From contig JAPFBL010000068.1 in assembly GCA_026182355.1 (NCBI GenBank), positions 6,203,001-6,267,000 of the forward strand: 64,000 bases of DNA, written 5' to 3'. Below, one piece after another: positions 60,385 to 64,000 of the stretch (position 1 is the stretch's first letter; each line of letters opens with the position of its first letter). The notes under the pieces are model-generated. The model saw nothing but the letters and a program-made list of their open reading frames with translations. It was not told the DNA's origin and made no database searches. The stretch is from Hermatobates lingyangjiaoensis. Lineage: Eukaryota > Arthropoda > Insecta > Hemiptera > Hermatobatidae. Position numbers and translations under genes: made by a program.

Positions 60385-60475
60385 TAGTTTAGATTTGACT
60401 CTGACGAAGATCGCTTGTTACTTATCTTAGTCTTTTTCCTGATTTCTTGCTGTGGTTTGGATGTCGATATATATA
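60385..60475 (+). repeat. Penelope-type end, family 2, single copy
   Basis: GACTCTGACGAAGATCGCTT has CTGACGA at 60401-60407. ATCTTAGTCTTTTTCC and GCTGTGGTTTGGATGTCGA match the family tail. The GAAA is lost (TACTTATC). A short TA run follows. Confidence 0.6.
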
Positions 60476-61085
60476 TCTTCTTTATTTGGAATTGATATCT
60501 AAGAAATGAAAGTTGGGTCCAATTTGATCTTCAAAATTGGTTGGTACATTTTAATTTTAGATTCTACAGAAATTAAAGCATCCGACTACTGAAATTTGTC
60601 AAGCTGTTTAAAAAGCGCAATGCATTAAAATGAAAAAATATATAAAAGTAAAAGTTAGAGGGGTTTTACGATAGTATATAATTACAAATAAACAGTTGAA
60701 ATAACAAATGAAGATAATTTAAAATAAAATCAAGTCAAAGTCAACCAACTTTTTAAAAATGTTTTTGTTGTGTGTTTAATGATGACTATTTACAATGAAA
60801 AAATAGCGAATTTGTACTAGTGTCTGTTTGACGTGTACTATTATGATTGCAAGTCACGTAAATTGTGCAAAATGTTTTCAATATTCATGCGACTCTGAAA
60901 TTACTACATCATAAATTCAAGCAACGTAGGAGGTAGTGAAAATTATTCAACTTTAAGATACTCAAAATTCTCATGGAATAAAGTTTATTGTAATAATAAT
61001 TAGTCAAGTCCATTCCTAATATTTATAATTAAACAATTAATAACTTGACAAAAAGAAGAAATTTTATTTCTCATTGCTAAATCCA
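60476..61085. other. AT-rich sequence, nothing recognised
   Basis: No element was recognised. Confidence 0.4.
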
Positions 61086-61345
61086 GGACTCTGTTTGATT
61101 TGCTCTTTCTATCACTCTCTCTCTCACTGTCCGTTTTTCGACTTGACTCACACCTTATACATCTGTTTCTCTCCTTCTTGCTCTATCTCCCTCCCCACTT
61201 TCTTTCATATTCTCTTTCTGTCCATGGAAGACAGTTTCTGACATTACATTTCTGTCAAGCTGTCTTTCTTTTCTCCTCATTCCCTCCATTTCTCTTTTCT
61301 AGAACTGTCTTACCTCTGTTTCTCTCTTGATCACTCCTCATATGA
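61086..61345 (+). repeat. Pyrimidine-rich tract
   Basis: The plus strand is dominated by CTCTCT, TTTCT and CCTC motifs. The long leucine/serine-rich frame across it is composition-driven. Confidence 0.7.
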
Positions 61346-61980
61346 CTCTATAACTCTAGCACAGTTGTACTCAATCCTCTCCGTCACTGTACTATGACTT
61401 GTAATAATGTTCTCGATGTGTGTTTGTCCTCTTTAGTTGTTGTTTTCATACATTTTGTGTAAACCTTTATATTACATACATTCATTGTAAATATTGTAAT
61501 TGAGATCGGAAATTATCTGTTACATGCGTTATATCACGGTGTTCAGATTTGTATGATAGTAAATAAAAGTGTTAGCTCTCGGCAACAAAATCCAGTGTAT
61601 AAAAATTTTTTTTTTCTAACCAGGCGATCAAAAATTCCCAACAAATTACTTGGCAAAGTATATGATTATAGCTCTTTTACTCCTCCTCTTCTAAAATAAT
61701 AGGTATTCACTTGACGATATAGTGAGAAACAGATGTTGTTTATGATAGAATAAAAAGCTTTTGGTTTTGAATTATAAGAATAGAATAAAAATTAAATTAT
61801 ATTCAGTTTATTGTAAGGCATTTAATTCTAATCTACTCCTTATTGATCAATACTCGTCCAGCTGAGCAAAGGTAAGTCTGAATAGGATTTTTTAATTTCT
61901 AATAACTCAATCAATTAGTAATAACCCCTTAAAAGATTTTTTTTTATTTTTAGAGGAATTGTCTGATAAATCTACTATCA
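61346..61980. other. Unassigned sequence with one strong donor-like site
   Basis: At about 61862-61886 the sequence CAGCTGAGCAAAG|GTAAGTC matches a splice donor consensus closely. No acceptor or open frame before it stands out, so it may be chance or a noncoding exon. Confidence 0.25.
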
Positions 61981-62720
61981 TTTCCACACCTCTCCTCCCT
62001 TTTTTCTCTCTTGTTCATTTCCTCATTCATTCGGTCCCTTATCTCTCACTCCCTCTCTTTCGTTTCTCTTTCACTCCCTCTCTCACTCTTTAATCTCTCT
62101 CTCTCTTCCACTCTCTTTATTCTTGTTCCATTATTTGTCTTCTTTCACACTCTACACCCTCACTCACTCACTCTCTTCCACTCTCTATTTGTTGTTCCAC
62201 AATTTGTCTCTCTTTCACACTCTACACTCTCACTCCATTCCCTTACGTTCTTTCTTTTATATCTTTTCTTTCTCTTCCACACCCTCACTGACTCTCTCTC
62301 TCTCTCTCACTCTCTCTCTCTCTCTCTTCCACTCTCTTTTTTCTTGTTCCATTATTTGTCTCTCTTTCACACCTTTCACTTTCACTTTCACACACTCTAT
62401 TCCCTTATATTCTCTCTCTTATATCTTTTCTTTCTCTTCCACTCCCTCACTGACTCTCTCTCTCTCACTCTCTCTCTCTCTCTCTTCCATTCTCTTTTTT
62501 TCTCCACTGTTTCCCTCTCTTTACATTCTACATTCTCACTATATTCCTTTTTTTGTCTCACCTTTCTAACTATCTCTCCTTCTCTTATATCTTTTCATTT
62601 CATTCTCACTTTATGATATTTTTCATCTCACTCCCTCCCTCTGTTAAATTCTAAATGTTTCTCTCTCGATCCCTTTGTTTCCTTCTTTTAACCTTTATTG
62701 TCTTCTTTTTAATCTCTGCA
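61981..62720 (+). repeat. Long pyrimidine-rich (CT)n region with a 150-160 bp internal period
   Basis: CTCTTCCACTCTCT is followed by TTGTTCCA..ATTTGTCTCTCTTTC and recurs near 62174, 62325 and 62483. Each is followed by ATCTTTTCTTTCTCTTCCAC and CTCACTGACTCTCTCTC-type blocks. The overlapping 201- and 148-codon frames are low-complexity artefacts. Confidence 0.85.
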
Positions 62721-62799
62721 ATTTCTAAAACTCTCTTCCTATAAAGAATTGTAACTAATATTTCTAGTAGTGTGGAATATACACATACCTATATATATA

Positions 62800-63012
62800 A
62801 ATGATCAAACCACAATAAGAAATGGGAAAACAAGACCAAGATCTTTCAACCGTGACAAGCGGTCTTCGTCAGAGTCAAAAACTCAACTGAGTTGGGTTTT
62901 TGACTCTGACGAAGACCGCTTGTTACGGTTGAAAGATCTTAGTCTTGTTTTCCCATTTCTTATTGTGGTTTGATCATTGATTGTTATTTCACGTGTTTAT
63001 GTGAAATCTTTA
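62800..63012. repeat. Near-perfect fold-back of the family 2 Penelope-type end
   Basis: Arms 62800-62887 and 62891-62978 are almost exact inverted copies with a three-base centre. Each arm carries the best family 2 core: CTGACGA (62906-62912), an ACCG/CGGT stem and GAAA (62931-62934) on +, and the mirror at 62844-62872 on -. Only the right side continues into the tail TTGTTATTTCACGTGTTTAT. Confidence 0.9.
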
Positions 63013-64000
63013 TACCTATATATGTATATAAGTGCATCTAAAATAATATTATATGGTGTTTAGCTTAAAGTGTCTTATTAAGTGAATTAGATAGAACTGA
63101 ATAAAAATTATTTTTATTAAATATTTTTTTGGAAATAAATTAAACATATCCATTTAGGCATTCAACTGCTAATCCCTATTTTTTGTTGATAGTCAATGTG
63201 ATTAGAGAATGTTTATCTTAACAATTAAATTATATTTATTTATTATGTGTTAACAAAAATACTTTAGAAAATTATAAATGAACTAATTATAAACAAATCA
63301 GACAAGCTCTGTATTTCATTCAGCTTTGAAGATTTACATCGAAAATTTGTATTATTTAAAATTAATTAAGTATTATTCAAATGATATTTATAGTTATAAA
63401 TAATGATGTGGAGATTGTTTTCTTACTTTTAATTAAAATTATGTGAACAACAAAGTGATTATAATGAGCAAAATGTTTAAAGATAATAATAGAGGTGGAA
63501 AAGAAGAACGGAAAAAACAACAAAGGTAAAGCGTTCCCTGTCCTGCTAAGTAATTTAATCATTTCAAAGAGCTTTTGTTATAAAATATAATCAAAAGGGC
63601 GGATTGCATGGAAACGGTTCTTACATATTACTGCTGATTGACTAAGATGGTGATATGTAAGCAGCCATTTCATGAAGCACAGACTCGCAAGTCTTATGTA
63701 ACATGTTTTTAAAATATTTTCACATGTGCTTGATTTGAAAAAGGAATATTATACTACGTGATTATTTAACTTTTTATTAAATATTTGATTTTGAAGATTG
63801 TGTAAATAATTGTTCTTTTTTAAAATTTAACAATCATGGGTTCTTGTCAACATATTTACGACATGTGTATAAAATGCTTTGTATACAATGAGACCCATTT
63901 GAAGATTGGAGTACAATATATTTTTTACTATGTAGAAATTTTTCTTGCATGCTAGTTATTCTTATTTTAAACTTTCAAAAGGAAAGTAAAGTTCAAGTAT
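63013..64000. other. AT-rich sequence, nothing recognised
   Basis: No gene, repeat relative or structure was recognised up to the window edge. Confidence 0.4.

Noticed and set aside
62011..62616. 201-codon Ser/Leu/Phe-rich frame
   Set aside because: Low-complexity pyrimidine tract with several overlapping open frames; no start context or domain.

Overview
The window is strongly AT-rich animal DNA made almost entirely of transposable-element remains, microsatellites and unassigned sequence. Hammerhead-like Penelope pseudo-LTRs, long (TA)n and (CA)n arrays, a tRNA-Arg-like SINE head, a Tc1 element and a Ty3/Gypsy fossil together suggest an invertebrate with a large repetitive genome, perhaps a mollusc such as a cephalopod. 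That placement is inference. No complete host gene is visible. A few GC-richer islands with splice-like borders (about 7.0, 7.8, 17.6, 21.7 kb on +; 51.1 kb on -) may be isolated exons; I recognise none of them.

Layout. 0.4-2.2 kb: a Tc1/mariner element with perfect 33-bp inverted ends and one nonsense codon, inserted in a (TA)n tract beside a Penelope-type end. 4.4-5.4, 10-13, 24.4-27.5 and 35.4-36.0 kb: copies of an unclassified repeat family whose ends carry a TTTACTATAAGTAA-type motif. 12.0-12.3 kb: a 43-bp minisatellite. 14.9-15.7 kb: a decayed Penelope reverse transcriptase. 22.2-23.3 kb: a 46/47-bp minisatellite with a 93-bp two-unit period. 28.26-31.71 kb: an almost intact Penelope-like element (PLE) with reverse transcriptase and GIY-YIG endonuclease, flanked by 0.49-kb inverted pseudo-LTRs. 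32.8-34.4 kb: a Ty3/Gypsy gag-pol fossil. 36-43 kb: nothing recognised. 43.3-51.9, 54.5-55.8, 60.4 and 62.8-63.0 kb: a dense field of short Penelope-type ends, many arranged as fold-back palindromes beside (TA)n or (CA)n. 56.8-60.1 kb: local duplications. 61.1-62.7 kb: pyrimidine-rich DNA.

The strongest observation concerns the PLE. Its pseudo-LTR contains a 129-bp segment with consensus intron ends (GTAAGT...TTTGTTTGTAG). A second short inverted copy at 44.35-44.67 kb lacks exactly that segment in both arms, so it probably came from spliced RNA. At least six sequence families in the window share a hammerhead-ribozyme-like CTGANGA-stem-GAAA core next to simple repeats. Penelope elements are known to carry introns and hammerhead motifs in their pseudo-LTRs. 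The spliced fold-back and the number of distinct families packed here are what deserve a second look.
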